Assembly: GCF_003207815.1 (NCBI RefSeq)
Contig: NZ_NKTX01000001.1
Coordinates: 310,001-374,000 of the forward strand
DNA from: Komagataeibacter oboediens
GTDB taxonomy: Bacteria > Pseudomonadota > Alphaproteobacteria > Acetobacterales > Acetobacteraceae
Direction: 5' to 3'
Length of the DNA: 64,000 nt
The notes beneath the pieces are model-generated. The model made no database searches. It was given only the letters and a program-made list of their open reading frames with translations, and had not been told where the DNA came from. Numbering within the stretch: the stretch's first letter is position 1; the number at the start of each line of letters is the position of its first letter. Positions 19,017 to 27,543 of the stretch are shown here, piece after piece. The translations under genes and the position numbers were made by a program.

Positions 19017-19754
19017 ATGACCAGTCATGCAGGGCTGCTGACCCATTTTTCCACCGTAGTGGGGCTGCCCAGTCTCTCCGGCGCCTTTCTCATGGCATTC
19101 CCGGCGCTGTTTTCCATTGTCAATCCGCTGGGTGCGGCGCTGATCTTTGCACAGGTCACGGCGGGACATGACCGGCGGACCTGCATGGTGCTGGCACGCA
19201 AGGTCGCATTCTATTCCGCCATGCTTATGCTGGCCTCGATCTGGATCGGGGGGCTGGTTCTGTCATTCTTTGGCATTACCATCGATGCCCTGCGCATTGC
19301 GGGGGGACTGGTGGTTGCAGTGCGGGCCTGGGCCCTGCTGCAGGCCCCCGAAACGGAAGAGGCCCGCAAGCAGGCGCAGGCAAGCCAGGGTAGTAACGCA
19401 CAGGCCAGCAGCAACATGATGGGGCAGGCGTTTTTCCCCCTGACCATGCCCTTTACCGTCGGTCCCGGCACGATTGCCGTCGCGATCGCACTGGGGTCGG
19501 AAGGGCCTGCGGGTGGGCATCACCTTGTCTTTTATGGTGTGCTGTCACTGGCGGGCATGCTGGTGGCCGCGATCGTATGGGCAGCCTATACCTATGCCGA
19601 TCAGTTGCTGTGCCTGCTGGGCACGACCGGCACGCGTATTGTCTCGCGCCTTGCTGCGCTGATCCTGCTGTCGATCGGAGTGCAGATCCTGATTACCGGC
19701 ATACAGGGCGTGATCCTGTCCAGTGCGCGGGCCGTCCTGCTTATGGCGAACTGA
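19017..19754 (+). CDS. MarC family integral membrane protein
   Basis: This 245-residue protein has six predicted membrane segments. It shows the family blocks FSIVNPLGAALIF near the first helix and FFPLTMPFTVGPGTIAVAIA in the middle. MarC proteins have no established transport substrate; the old link to multiple antibiotic resistance in E. coli was not confirmed. The start is the ATG at 19017, 36 bases after the mprF-like gene, so it may belong to the same transcript. Its last 14 bases overlap the end of the convergent UDG-family gene. Confidence 0.92.
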   Translation: MTSHAGLLTHFSTVVGLPSLSGAFLMAFPALFSIVNPLGAALIFAQVTAGHDRRTCMVLARKVAFYSAMLMLASIWIGGLVLSFFGITIDALRIAGGLVVAVRAWALLQAPETEEARKQAQASQGSNAQASSNMMGQAFFPLTMPFTVGPGTIAVAIALGSEGPAGGHHLVFYGVLSLAGMLVAAIVWAAYTYADQLLCLLGTTGTRIVSRLAALILLSIGVQILITGIQGVILSSARAVLLMAN

Positions 19755-20370
19755 AGGCGGGGGATAAAGGCGGGATGTCCGGCAGGTCCTCACCTGCCAG
19801 AACGGCCTGCACGCAGGCCCGTAGCGCGGGCAGCACGTCCGAACCGAACCGGGGCGTGCGCCGTTCCCACGCCCCCGTGCGCCATGACGGATGGGGCAGG
19901 GGGAAATACCGTGGCAGGTAACGCCGGAAATCAAGGCAGCGCTCGCTGACGCGTCCCTTGCCCAGGATATGCTGCTGGGCATAGGACCCCACCACCAGTG
20001 TCAGCCTGATATCGGGCATCTGCGCCATGATGCGCGCGCGCCATTGGGGTGCGCATTCGGGGCGGGGCGGGCAGTCGCCACCCTGTGGCAGCCTGCCGGG
20101 GTAACATAGCCCCATGGGAACCAGCGCAATGCGGCTGGCATCATAGAATGTTGCCCGGTCGATTCCCATCCAGCCACGCAGCCTGTCACCAGAAGCATCA
20201 TTGAAGGACTGTCCGGTTTCATGCACGCGGGTGCCGGGGGCCTGGCTTGCGATCAGTAGCCGCGCTGTGCGCGAGACGTGCAGCACCGGCCGTGGGCCAA
20301 GCGGCAGGTGGGCGGCACAGGTCTGGCACGCGCGGATGGCGTTCAGCAGTTCTTCCAGTGTTTCGGACAT
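19741..20370 (-). CDS. Uracil-DNA glycosylase superfamily protein
   Basis: This 209-residue protein has the UDG fold markers: motif A-like IASQAPGTRVHETGQSFND, a middle strand LTLVVGSYAQQHIL, and the C-terminal motif B-like PHPSWRTG. Cysteines at the start (CQTC, residues 15 and 18) and CYPG...DCPPRPEC in the middle could hold an iron-sulphur cluster as in family 4/5 enzymes, though the spacing differs. UDG-family enzymes remove uracil or related bases from DNA, but members of this branch are largely uncharacterised. It follows the sirtuin gene by nine bases on the same strand, suggesting a two-gene operon. Confidence 0.8.
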   Translation of the reverse strand: MSETLEELLNAIRACQTCAAHLPLGPRPVLHVSRTARLLIASQAPGTRVHETGQSFNDASGDRLRGWMGIDRATFYDASRIALVPMGLCYPGRLPQGGDCPPRPECAPQWRARIMAQMPDIRLTLVVGSYAQQHILGKGRVSERCLDFRRYLPRYFPLPHPSWRTGAWERRTPRFGSDVLPALRACVQAVLAGEDLPDIPPLSPAFSSP

Positions 20371-20379
20371 GGTCCAGCC

Positions 20380-21084
20380 TTATGCTTCCAGCAGGTCGCG
20401 TGTCCATGCCGGGACGGTCCGTGTGGCGGGACCGACAATGACCTGATCAAAGGCGGAGGGGCCGGGTGGAACTTCAAGGTTGAACAGCATCGTATCCGCG
20501 TGCCCGGCCACGCTGTCCCCAAAACCGGCGGCGGGATAGACCACGCCGGATGTGCCGATGGCAACGAACAGATCACATTCCGCCAGATGTCGGGCGATGC
20601 TGTCCATGTGATAGGGCATTTCCCCAAACCAGACGATATCGGGTCGTAACGTCGGCTGACCGCAGGCAGGGCAGGGGGTATCAGGGTAACAGTCCGTCCG
20701 CCATTGCGGGGTGGCGTGGCAGCTTGTGCAGCGCAGGCGCAGCAGTTCACCATGCATGTGGATAACGTTCCGGCTGCCAGCGCGTTCGTGCAGATCGTCG
20801 ATATTCTGGGTGATGACGGTCATCTGCCCGTTCCAGCGGCCCTCCCGCCCCGCCCGTTCCAGATCCGCCAGGGCCACATGGGCGGCATTGGGGTGAACGC
20901 CGGGCAACTGCGCGCGCAGGCCGTTGTAAAAGCGGTCCACGCGCATGGGGTCACGCCGGAAGCCTTGTGGCGTGCAGATATCCTCGATCCGTTCATGGTT
21001 CCACAGGCCATCCGCCCCGCGAAAGGTCTGCAATCCCGATTCCTGGCTTATGCCGGCCCCGGTCAGGACCACGATGCGTTGCAT
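20380..21084 (-). CDS. cobB: NAD-dependent protein deacylase (sirtuin)
   Basis: This 234-residue sirtuin removes acyl groups from lysines using NAD. Visible are the NAD-binding GAGISQESGLQTFRG, TQNIDDLHERAGS, the catalytic His111 in HMHGEL, and zinc cysteines C119, C122, C138 and C141. GTSGVVYPAAGF and the C-terminal nucleotide-binding strand follow. In bacteria CobB homologues reactivate acetyl-CoA synthetase, which fits an organism handling much acetate, although that link is inference. I chose ATG at 21084, preceded by GGGAG at eight bases; an extension to 21219 has no homology. Confidence 0.95.
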   Translation of the reverse strand: MQRIVVLTGAGISQESGLQTFRGADGLWNHERIEDICTPQGFRRDPMRVDRFYNGLRAQLPGVHPNAAHVALADLERAGREGRWNGQMTVITQNIDDLHERAGSRNVIHMHGELLRLRCTSCHATPQWRTDCYPDTPCPACGQPTLRPDIVWFGEMPYHMDSIARHLAECDLFVAIGTSGVVYPAAGFGDSVAGHADTMLFNLEVPPGPSAFDQVIVGPATRTVPAWTRDLLEA

Positions 21085-21139
21085 GCCGGTGACTCCCCTG
21101 TTGGTTTCGGCCCCAGTGTGGAGGACTGCCGTACATAAG

Positions 21140-21172
21140 AAAACCGCCACGGACCGGGTCCATGGCGGTTTT
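21140..21172 (-). terminator. Terminator of the adhA-adhB operon
   Basis: AAAACCGCCACGGA and TCCATGGCGGTTTT pair over 14 positions with one mismatch around a five-base loop. On the minus strand the hairpin ends in four T residues. It lies 57 bases past the adhB stop and before the sirtuin start. Confidence 0.8.
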
Positions 21173-21228
21173 CGGTAACATGTATCAGGAGAAGGCGGTG
21201 GTCCCCGCAGGGGGACCACCCACCCACC

Positions 21229-22635
21229 TTACTGTGCGGCGTCCTGACCAGTGTGCGTCTGCGGAGCAAACGTCCAGCCCGAGCCATAAGGCTGCGGCAG
21301 GAAGACCGACCAGCCACTGCTGACGCTGTTCCAGCCGGAGCTGGAAACCGGGGCGCCCGTATCGCGCAGCTTGGTAACATCCGCGGCCGTAACGGTGCCG
21401 GGTGCCTTGTTGCCCCAGCTGGTGCGGATGAAGTTGACCACATCAGCAATCTGCTGGGCGGACAGCGACTTGCTGTAACCCGGCATTGCCACTGCGGACG
21501 GTGCCCAGTTGCTCGGCGGCAGTACGCCACCATGTGCGATCACGTTCACCAGCGAGGTCGGGTTCTCGGTCACGACAACCGGGTTACCCGCCAGCGGCGG
21601 GAACATACGGGCCACGCCACCACCGTCGTTACGGTGACAGATGGCGCATTCCTTCACATACGTATCAGCACCCGGAACGCTGGAGGTATTACCCGAAGCC
21701 AGCATGTTCGCGGTGGACGGATCGTAGGTGTAGTTGCCCTGTGACGGCGGCACCGGCGGCAGGCTCTTCAGGTACTTTGCGATGGCGTGCAGGTCGTCAT
21801 CGGTGAAGTACTGGGTGCTCCATGCCACCACATCGCCCATGCCACCGAACACGGCGGAATGATCGATACGGCCGGACTTCAGGAAGGTGTAGATGTCATC
21901 CTCGGACCAGCGGCCCAGACCAACGACAGGATCGTTGCGCAGGCTCGGCGCGACCCAGTTGTCGATCGGTGCACCACCGGAAAGGAAGTCAGGTCCACCA
22001 GACGCATCGAGCGCCTTTTCCTGCATGGCGAAACCACGCGGGGTATGACACGCACCGCAGTGGCCGGGGCCGGTGACCAGATAATCGCCACGTGCGATTT
22101 CAGGATCCGTGCCCGGCGCCGGCGTGAAGTCCTTCGGCGAAGGCGAGAACATCATGCGCCAGATGCCCAGCGGCCAGCGCATGGACATGGGCCAGGAAAT
22201 GTCCGGCTGCTTGTCCGGCTGCGCGACCGGCTTCACCCCATGCATGAAGTACGCATACAGCGCCTGCATGTCTTCCTTCGTCATGCGCGAGAAGGAGGGA
22301 TACGGCATGGCCGGATACAGCGTGGAGCCGTCCTTGCGGATACCGTGGCGCACAGCTTCGTCGAATTCTTCGAAGGTGTAGCGGCCGATACCGTAGGTCG
22401 GATCCGGCGTGATGTTCGTGGAGTAGATCGTACCGATCGGGCTCTTGATTTCAAGCCCGCCTGCGTACGGCTGCCCATGGAGAGCGGTATGACATGCTAC
22501 GCAGTCACCCAGTCGCGCGACATATGCCCCCTTCTGGACCAGCGCGGAGTCAGCATCTGGCGTCTGTGCCAGTGCCGTTCCTGCCAGCAGACTAAACGCT
22601 GCCGCGCTGAATGTCACCTTAAGTCTGTTGATCAT
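21229..22635 (-). CDS. adhB: Quinohaemoprotein alcohol dehydrogenase, cytochrome c subunit (subunit II)
   Basis: This 468-residue triple-haem cytochrome c has CVACH (45-49), CGACH (193-197) and CAICH (330-334). The signal peptide is MINRLKVTFSAAAFSLLAGTALA, with cleavage after ALA. It takes electrons from AdhA at the outer face of the cytoplasmic membrane and reduces ubiquinone. The sequence closely resembles, from memory, the AdhB subunits of Komagataeibacter/Gluconacetobacter. I chose ATG at 22635 because it begins the clean signal peptide; ATG at 22650 adds five residues. It lies 53 bases after adhA on the same strand. The small third subunit (AdhS) is not encoded here, as usual. Confidence 0.97.
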   Translation of the reverse strand: MINRLKVTFSAAAFSLLAGTALAQTPDADSALVQKGAYVARLGDCVACHTALHGQPYAGGLEIKSPIGTIYSTNITPDPTYGIGRYTFEEFDEAVRHGIRKDGSTLYPAMPYPSFSRMTKEDMQALYAYFMHGVKPVAQPDKQPDISWPMSMRWPLGIWRMMFSPSPKDFTPAPGTDPEIARGDYLVTGPGHCGACHTPRGFAMQEKALDASGGPDFLSGGAPIDNWVAPSLRNDPVVGLGRWSEDDIYTFLKSGRIDHSAVFGGMGDVVAWSTQYFTDDDLHAIAKYLKSLPPVPPSQGNYTYDPSTANMLASGNTSSVPGADTYVKECAICHRNDGGGVARMFPPLAGNPVVVTENPTSLVNVIAHGGVLPPSNWAPSAVAMPGYSKSLSAQQIADVVNFIRTSWGNKAPGTVTAADVTKLRDTGAPVSSSGWNSVSSGWSVFLPQPYGSGWTFAPQTHTGQDAAQ

Positions 22636-22688
22636 TATGTTCACCATCATGCGTCGCGTTGATGCGAAAAATTGTCAAAACCGGGAGA

Positions 22689-24908
22689 TTACGGCAGCTG
22701 CTCGGGGATACCGTCAGCGTTCTTCCGGGCATCAACTTCCCTCTGATAGGTCTCGTTCGCACGCTTGATCAGGAACTGGCGGATGTCCTCAATCTCGGTC
22801 GGGTTCATGTTACCGTCGAAGCGATCCATACCGTAGGCGGTAAGCGCGCCGCGGCCGACAACATTGTAGAACGCGTCCTCATGACGGATGGACCCGGACC
22901 AGCGCAGGTCAGGCAGCACGCCAGCACCTTCCGCGTTATCGCCATGGCAGGCGGCGCAATAGGTCTGGAACTGGAAGTAACCGTTATCGGTACGCTTGCT
23001 GTCGAACTGTGCCGGCGGCTTGACGGGCAGGAAGCCCTGGTCATTCTGCTTGGGCAGCGGGCCGGACTTGCCATCGAGCGAGAAGGCAATGATGCGCGAG
23101 TGGTTGACGGTCCAGCCGCTGGTACGTGCCAGGCCACCAAGGAAGAACGGATAGATGCCGCCCCAGCCCACTTCAACCGCAACATACTGCTTGCCATTGG
23201 CAAGGTAGGTCACAGGCGGTGCGATGATGCCGCTGTCTGCCGCGAAGTGGAACAGGTCGGACCCGTTCGTCGCGTCATAGGCATGGAATTCGCCGTTCGC
23301 CAGGCCCTGGAACAGCAGGTCGCCGCCAGTTGCCAGGATGCCGCCGTTCCACGGACCCTTGTGGTCCACGCGCCATGCTTCAGCCTGCTTCTGCGGATCC
23401 CATGCAACGATCCAGCCCTTCAGGTCCTTCACGAAGGCCTGCTTGGCTTCGGGCGAGTCGGGGATACCGACCTTGTTCATGTCCAGACCAAGGTTCCAGC
23501 TGTCGGGATGCGGCGTGAAGCCACCGACCTGGTTGGTGTACAGGAACGGAACCTGCTGTGCCGGGATATAGACCAGCCCGGTCTTGGGGCTGAACGCCAT
23601 GGCTGCGAAGTTATGGCCGCCAAGGTCACCCGGAATCCCGTACCATTCCTTGCCCGTAAGGGTGTAGAGCGCATCGGGGTTGTAGATCGGACGACCGGTC
23701 TTCGGATCAAGGCCGCTGGCCCAGTTCACATAGACGTAGTTCTTGCCCGAGATGAACTCACCGGTCTTCGCATCGATGATGTAGAAGAAGCCGTTCTTCG
23801 GGGCGTGAACGATGACGTGGCGGGTTTCACCGTTGATCGGCAGATCAAGCGTCATGATCTGCTGGACCGAGGTGAAGTCCCACTGGTCCATCGGCGTTTC
23901 CTGGAAATGCCAGACGTATTCGCCGGTTTCCGGCTTCAGTGCGACGATGCTGCCCAGGAACAGGTTGTCGCCCTTGCCTTCGGAACGGTACTTGTAGTTC
24001 CACGGCGAACCGTTACCCACGCCCAGATAGACCAGGTCGCTCACGGGGTCATACACGATGGAATCCCACACCGTGCCGCCGCCGCCCTGACGGGTCCAGG
24101 CGCCGGTCGGGCTCCAGGTCTGGTAGGCCTTGTTCATCAGCACGCTGTCGGATGCAGCGTGGTCCGGTTCGTTCTTGGGGTTCGGAACCGTGAAGAAGCG
24201 CCAGTCCAGCTTGCCGGTTTCGGCATCGAACGCGGAGACGAAGCCACGTGCGCCGAATTCGGAACCACCGTTACCGATGATCACGCGACCCTTGGCGATG
24301 CGCGGTGCACCGTCAACCGTGTAGGAACGCTGCTTGCCCAGTTCCGCTTCGGGCGGAATGGTATTGACGCTCCAGACCAGCTTGCCGGTCTTGGCATCAA
24401 GCGCGATCAGGCGGCCGTCGAACGTGCCGAAATAGACCTTGCCATTCCAGTATGCCGCGCCACGGTTGACCGTGTCACAGCAGCCCTTGTCGGCAATGTT
24501 GCCGGGCACGCGCGGGTCATAGGACCACAGCAGCTTGCCGGTTGCGGCGTCGACGGCTTTCATCATGCTCCAGTTGGTGGTGGCGTACATGACACCATCA
24601 ACAACCAGTGGCGTGCCTTCCTGGCCGCGGTTGGTATCAAGATCCAGATACCAGGCCAGCTTCAGGTTGCCGACATTGGAACGGTTGATCTGATCCAGCG
24701 GGCTGTAGCGCTGTTCAGAATAGGTGCGGCCATAGGTCATCCAGTTACCGGGATGATCATCGGCATGGATGATCGCTTCCCCTGTGGCGCCCTGCCCCTC
24801 ATCCGCGGACGCCATGGTGGCATAACCGGAGATGAGAGCCGCACATATCGTTCCGGCTGTAAGCGTTCTGCTCAGAGAACGTCTTTTTCCGAAAACGGCA
24901 GAAATCAT
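22689..24908 (-). CDS. adhA: PQQ-dependent quinohaemoprotein alcohol dehydrogenase, large subunit (subunit I)
   Basis: This 739-residue periplasmic enzyme oxidises ethanol to acetaldehyde, the first step of acetic fermentation. Visible are a signal segment ending near TMASA, an eight-bladed propeller with repeated W-docking motifs (for example AATGKLLWSYDP), and the adjacent disulphide pair C143-C144 next to the PQQ site. A C-terminal cytochrome domain has CAACH at 651-655. I chose ATG at 24908, with GAGGA eight bases upstream; the frame opens further upstream but without homology. The leader contains a strong hairpin (24994-25028) and a palindrome (25120-25143) that may regulate it. Confidence 0.98.
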   Translation of the reverse strand: MISAVFGKRRSLSRTLTAGTICAALISGYATMASADEGQGATGEAIIHADDHPGNWMTYGRTYSEQRYSPLDQINRSNVGNLKLAWYLDLDTNRGQEGTPLVVDGVMYATTNWSMMKAVDAATGKLLWSYDPRVPGNIADKGCCDTVNRGAAYWNGKVYFGTFDGRLIALDAKTGKLVWSVNTIPPEAELGKQRSYTVDGAPRIAKGRVIIGNGGSEFGARGFVSAFDAETGKLDWRFFTVPNPKNEPDHAASDSVLMNKAYQTWSPTGAWTRQGGGGTVWDSIVYDPVSDLVYLGVGNGSPWNYKYRSEGKGDNLFLGSIVALKPETGEYVWHFQETPMDQWDFTSVQQIMTLDLPINGETRHVIVHAPKNGFFYIIDAKTGEFISGKNYVYVNWASGLDPKTGRPIYNPDALYTLTGKEWYGIPGDLGGHNFAAMAFSPKTGLVYIPAQQVPFLYTNQVGGFTPHPDSWNLGLDMNKVGIPDSPEAKQAFVKDLKGWIVAWDPQKQAEAWRVDHKGPWNGGILATGGDLLFQGLANGEFHAYDATNGSDLFHFAADSGIIAPPVTYLANGKQYVAVEVGWGGIYPFFLGGLARTSGWTVNHSRIIAFSLDGKSGPLPKQNDQGFLPVKPPAQFDSKRTDNGYFQFQTYCAACHGDNAEGAGVLPDLRWSGSIRHEDAFYNVVGRGALTAYGMDRFDGNMNPTEIEDIRQFLIKRANETYQREVDARKNADGIPEQLP

Positions 24909-24993
24909 ATGTGATGTCCTCAGAAAACTAACGGTTTCGAATTCAGGATGCCGCCGCCGCAACTTTCCGTCCGGACAGGCTTTCTGAATGTAT

Positions 24994-25028
24994 CCGGCAA
25001 AAAAAGCGTGACGGTGCTTTTTTTCCGG
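24994..25028 (-). promoter_or_regulatory. Hairpin with U-tract in the adhA leader (possible attenuator)
   Basis: On the minus strand the sequence reads CCGGAAAAAAAGC, an eight-base loop, then GCTTTTTTTGCCGG. It is complementary apart from a single bulged base. It lies about 86 bases upstream of the adhA start codon. The seven-U run in the 3' arm resembles a terminator, but the arms are A/U-rich, so strength is uncertain. Confidence 0.45.
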
Positions 25029-25119
25029 CCAGACAGGAAACCGGCTTCAGACAGGGAAGAGAAAGCAGGTGGTCCGTTTCATCCGAACATACCGAGGCTA
25101 GCACGCCCGTCTTCTGACA

Positions 25120-25143
25120 TTTTAGTGTTCGAGCTCACTAAAA
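25120..25143. promoter_or_regulatory. Palindrome upstream of adhA, possible operator
   Basis: TTTTAGTG and CACTAAAA are exact reverse complements with an eight-base spacer TTCGAGCT, about 212 bases before the adhA start. The symmetry and AT-rich setting suit a dimeric regulator site; no known regulator can be named. Confidence 0.4.
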
Positions 25144-25370
25144 CGTGAATATGCTGTCGCATAAGCAATGAAACGGATATCTCCACATTCCGGACAATTT
25201 TATGAAATCTCTTATTATTTCAGGAGAAATTACAAGGTGTGTCTGCCGGCCGCGTGCAGGTGGTTCACAATAATTGAGAAGAAATATATTTTTATTATTC
25301 ATAAATGGAATAAATTTTTGGTGACGGGGGCGTTTGAACCCGTCCATCCCCGGTTGGGCGGGGCGGAGAA

Positions 25371-25919
25371 TCAGAACCGTAACGGATAATGTTCCAGTGG
25401 CTCGTAAACCGGGCCATCCGCATGGCGCATGGACTGGAACAGGGTGAAATGGCCAATGGCCTGCGCCGCGACGGGGGGCAGGGTCATGGCCAGCCACCGC
25501 TGTCGCCGGACCTGATCGGGATGGTCCATACGGCCCGTGGTGATGTGCGGTGTGAAATGGCGGCTGTTTTTCTCGCCCGGGGGGATTGCCCGGTTGAGTC
25601 CCTTGCGAATGCGATCCCGCAGGGACAGCAGCGCCGCATCCGGCGCGCAGCCGATCCACAGCGTATCGGATCCATGTGGCCGGGAGGTCATGAACAGGCC
25701 CGCCCCGCCGGGCTGCAGCACTGGCGGGGTGGAACGGATGGCGGACAGGGTATGATGAATCTCTTCCAGCAGATGGCCGTGGGTCACCTCACCAATGAAA
25801 TGCAGCGTGAGATGATAGGACTCGGGCGGCAGCCAGGTCACATCCGGCAGGCTGCCACGTAATCCGGCGATCGCATGAAGCAGGGATGGCGGGAGTTCTA
25901 GACCAACGAAAAGACGCAT
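25371..25919 (-). CDS. thpR: RNA 2',3'-cyclic phosphodiesterase (2'-5' RNA ligase family)
   Basis: This 182-residue 2H-phosphoesterase has both catalytic HxTx motifs, HLTLHF around residue 38 and HITTGR in the second half (within HFTPHITTG). The start MRLFVGLELPP is typical of ThpR/LigT proteins. These enzymes act on 2'-5' linkages or cyclic phosphates of RNA; the physiological role is unclear. I chose ATG at 25919 because homology begins there. It stands upstream of adhA on the same strand with a 460-base gap, so it is probably a separate unit. Confidence 0.93.
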   Translation of the reverse strand: MRLFVGLELPPSLLHAIAGLRGSLPDVTWLPPESYHLTLHFIGEVTHGHLLEEIHHTLSAIRSTPPVLQPGGAGLFMTSRPHGSDTLWIGCAPDAALLSLRDRIRKGLNRAIPPGEKNSRHFTPHITTGRMDHPDQVRRQRWLAMTLPPVAAQAIGHFTLFQSMRHADGPVYEPLEHYPLRF

Positions 25920-26114
25920 GAAGGAACACCTGCGGCAGGGGGAAACGGCATGTGCCGTCATAACCGGACGTACAGTATATTAAGGAGATGTGCCCGGGGG
26001 CTGCGTTGCTGTATTGTAATGTATTGGACACGCCCCCGTTCTTGAACGTGTTCTAACATATTCCCACATGCAGGGAGAGGCACGTCAGTCAACGACGTGG
26101 AGGAAGGAAACACA

Positions 26115-26891
26115 ATGGCTTTTGGCCCTGATTCGCGGAGTTTCATCCGCCCCACCGCTGATAGTGCCGCAGGTTCTGTCGATATGGGCCTGCGCGCCTA
26201 TATGCTGCGAGTCTATAACTGGATGGCGTCGGGACTGGTTCTGACCGGTCTGGTCGCCTATCTGATCGCCAATACCAGCCTGCAGGCCCTGTTTTACCAG
26301 CATGTGCCGACGCCCATGGGCATGGCACTGAAGCCGACCGGCCTGTCCATGCTGGCCATGATCGCGCCGCTGGGCTTTGTCCTGGTCATGTCGTTTGGTG
26401 TGAACCGGCTGTCCACGCAGGCGGTGCAGACCCTGTTCTGGCTGTTCTGCGGTGTGATGGGGGCCAGTCTGTCCAATATCTTCATGGTCTTTACCGGTGT
26501 ATCGGTGACGCGGGTGTTCTTCATCACCGCGGCAACGTTCTGCACCATGTCGATCTGGGGATATACGACTCGTACCGATCTCAGCCGCTTTGGTTCGTTC
26601 CTGATGATGGGGCTGTTCGGTCTGATCATCGCGGGCGTGGTGAACATGTTCCTGCATAGCCCCGGCCTGTACTTTGTTTATAGCGCGGTGGGGGTGCTGC
26701 TGTTTGTCGGTCTGACCATGTTCGATACGCAGCAGATCAAGGCGAACTACCAGCAGTTTGCCTATTACGAGGGGCCGGAACAGGCGGCCAAGCGTTCGGT
26801 GTATGATGCGCTGAACCTCTATCTGAACTTCATCAACCTGTTCCAGTTCCTGCTACAGTTCATGGGTGTGCGGAACAACAGCGACAACTGA
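26115..26891 (+). CDS. Bax inhibitor-1/YccA family membrane protein
   Basis: This 258-residue protein has seven predicted membrane helices after a soluble N-terminus of about 35 residues. It has the family block GLTMFDTQQIKANYQQF, carrying the conserved Asp region of the calcium-leak pore, and ends NLYLNFINLFQFLLQFMG, as in bacterial BI-1 proteins. Characterised homologues are pH-sensitive calcium leak channels or modulators of membrane proteases. AGGAAGGAAA precedes the ATG at 26115. It is monocistronic, with its own terminator at 26947-26975. Confidence 0.95.
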   Translation: MAFGPDSRSFIRPTADSAAGSVDMGLRAYMLRVYNWMASGLVLTGLVAYLIANTSLQALFYQHVPTPMGMALKPTGLSMLAMIAPLGFVLVMSFGVNRLSTQAVQTLFWLFCGVMGASLSNIFMVFTGVSVTRVFFITAATFCTMSIWGYTTRTDLSRFGSFLMMGLFGLIIAGVVNMFLHSPGLYFVYSAVGVLLFVGLTMFDTQQIKANYQQFAYYEGPEQAAKRSVYDALNLYLNFINLFQFLLQFMGVRNNSDN

Positions 26892-26946
26892 TGGGCAGGA
26901 GTCCTGCCGATCCAGAACCATATTGGTCTGGTATAAGGATATGGAA

Positions 26947-26975
26947 GGGTCGTCACGGAAGTGGCGGCCCTTTTT
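26947..26975 (+). terminator. Terminator of the BI-1 family gene
   Basis: GGGTCGTCAC and GTGGCGGCCC form ten pairs (two G-T) around a GGAA tetraloop, followed by five T residues. Confidence 0.85.
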
Positions 26976-27543
26976 GCATGGAAAGACGGCCCGGCCGTGC
27001 GGCCGGGAAAAAAAGATAAGACTTATTCATATATAGAAAATATAAGATGACAGGAGTGTGAGGTTCGCGACACTTACGCAACCCATTGTAAAACATAGAC
27101 TTTTTTAAATAAATTTTTGGCAATGAAATATATTGAAATATTATGTGAAGGCTTGCCTCTGAGGCCATTCAGGTCGGATAACCCTTGAATAGAAAAACTA
27201 TATGAAAGGGTATGCGGCACAGAACATGCGCTTCAGCACACAGGACGGCGTCGCGATTTATGGTCCGATCTGCCCTGACAGTAATAATTACGTAAGGTCT
27301 GGCGGGCCGTATTGATCAAGATCATGGTCAGCCGGTCGGCAACTAACTCATGACGGATGCAAACCGAAAAAGGCCGTGTGCCGCTTTCGGAAGTCGACTT
27401 AGGCGCGATGTCGCTGGGTGCCAGGGGGAAAGCCGGATGCATTTTTCCTGCCAAGCGTATAACGTGGCCGTTGTTGTCTAAGCCCGTGGATGAAGCGAGG
27501 ATGTGAGCAAAACAGGGTGATGTCGAAACCAACGAGGCGTGAG
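26976..27543. other. Intergenic region upstream of cyoABCD
   Basis: These 568 bases hold the promoter region of the oxidase operon. A GC hairpin CCCGGCC/GGCCGGG at 26990-27007 is followed by a strongly AT-rich stretch to about 27160. An FNR-like site lies at 27312-27325 (listed separately). No gene with a ribosome binding site or known domain is visible; a minus-strand frame at 27233-27565 has no similarity. Confidence 0.6.
27312..27325. promoter_or_regulatory. FNR/CRP-family-like site upstream of cyoA
   Basis: TTGATCAAGATCAT differs by one base from the TTGATC-NN-GATCAA form recognised by alphaproteobacterial FNR-type regulators. It is about 218 bases upstream of the cyoA start, so activation or repression depends on an unmapped start site. 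Confidence 0.5.

Larger units (their letters stand above)
24909..25370. other. adhA promoter and leader region
   Basis: These 462 bases separate adhA from thpR, both on the minus strand. 25140-25330 is clearly AT-rich compared with the surrounding genes and is the probable adhA promoter area. The stretch holds a hairpin at 24994-25028 and a palindrome at 25120-25143, described separately. No gene is recognised; a frame at 25138-25659 is antisense/overlapping noise. Confidence 0.6.

Noticed and set aside
22659-24914. 751-codon open frame antisense to adhA
   Set aside because: adhA is unmistakable on the other strand; the antisense frame exists because of strong third-position GC bias and has no homology.
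24909-25919. thpR as part of the adhA-adhB operon
   Set aside because: Although on the same strand, a 460-base AT-rich region with its own palindrome and hairpin separates them, so adhA very likely has its own promoter.
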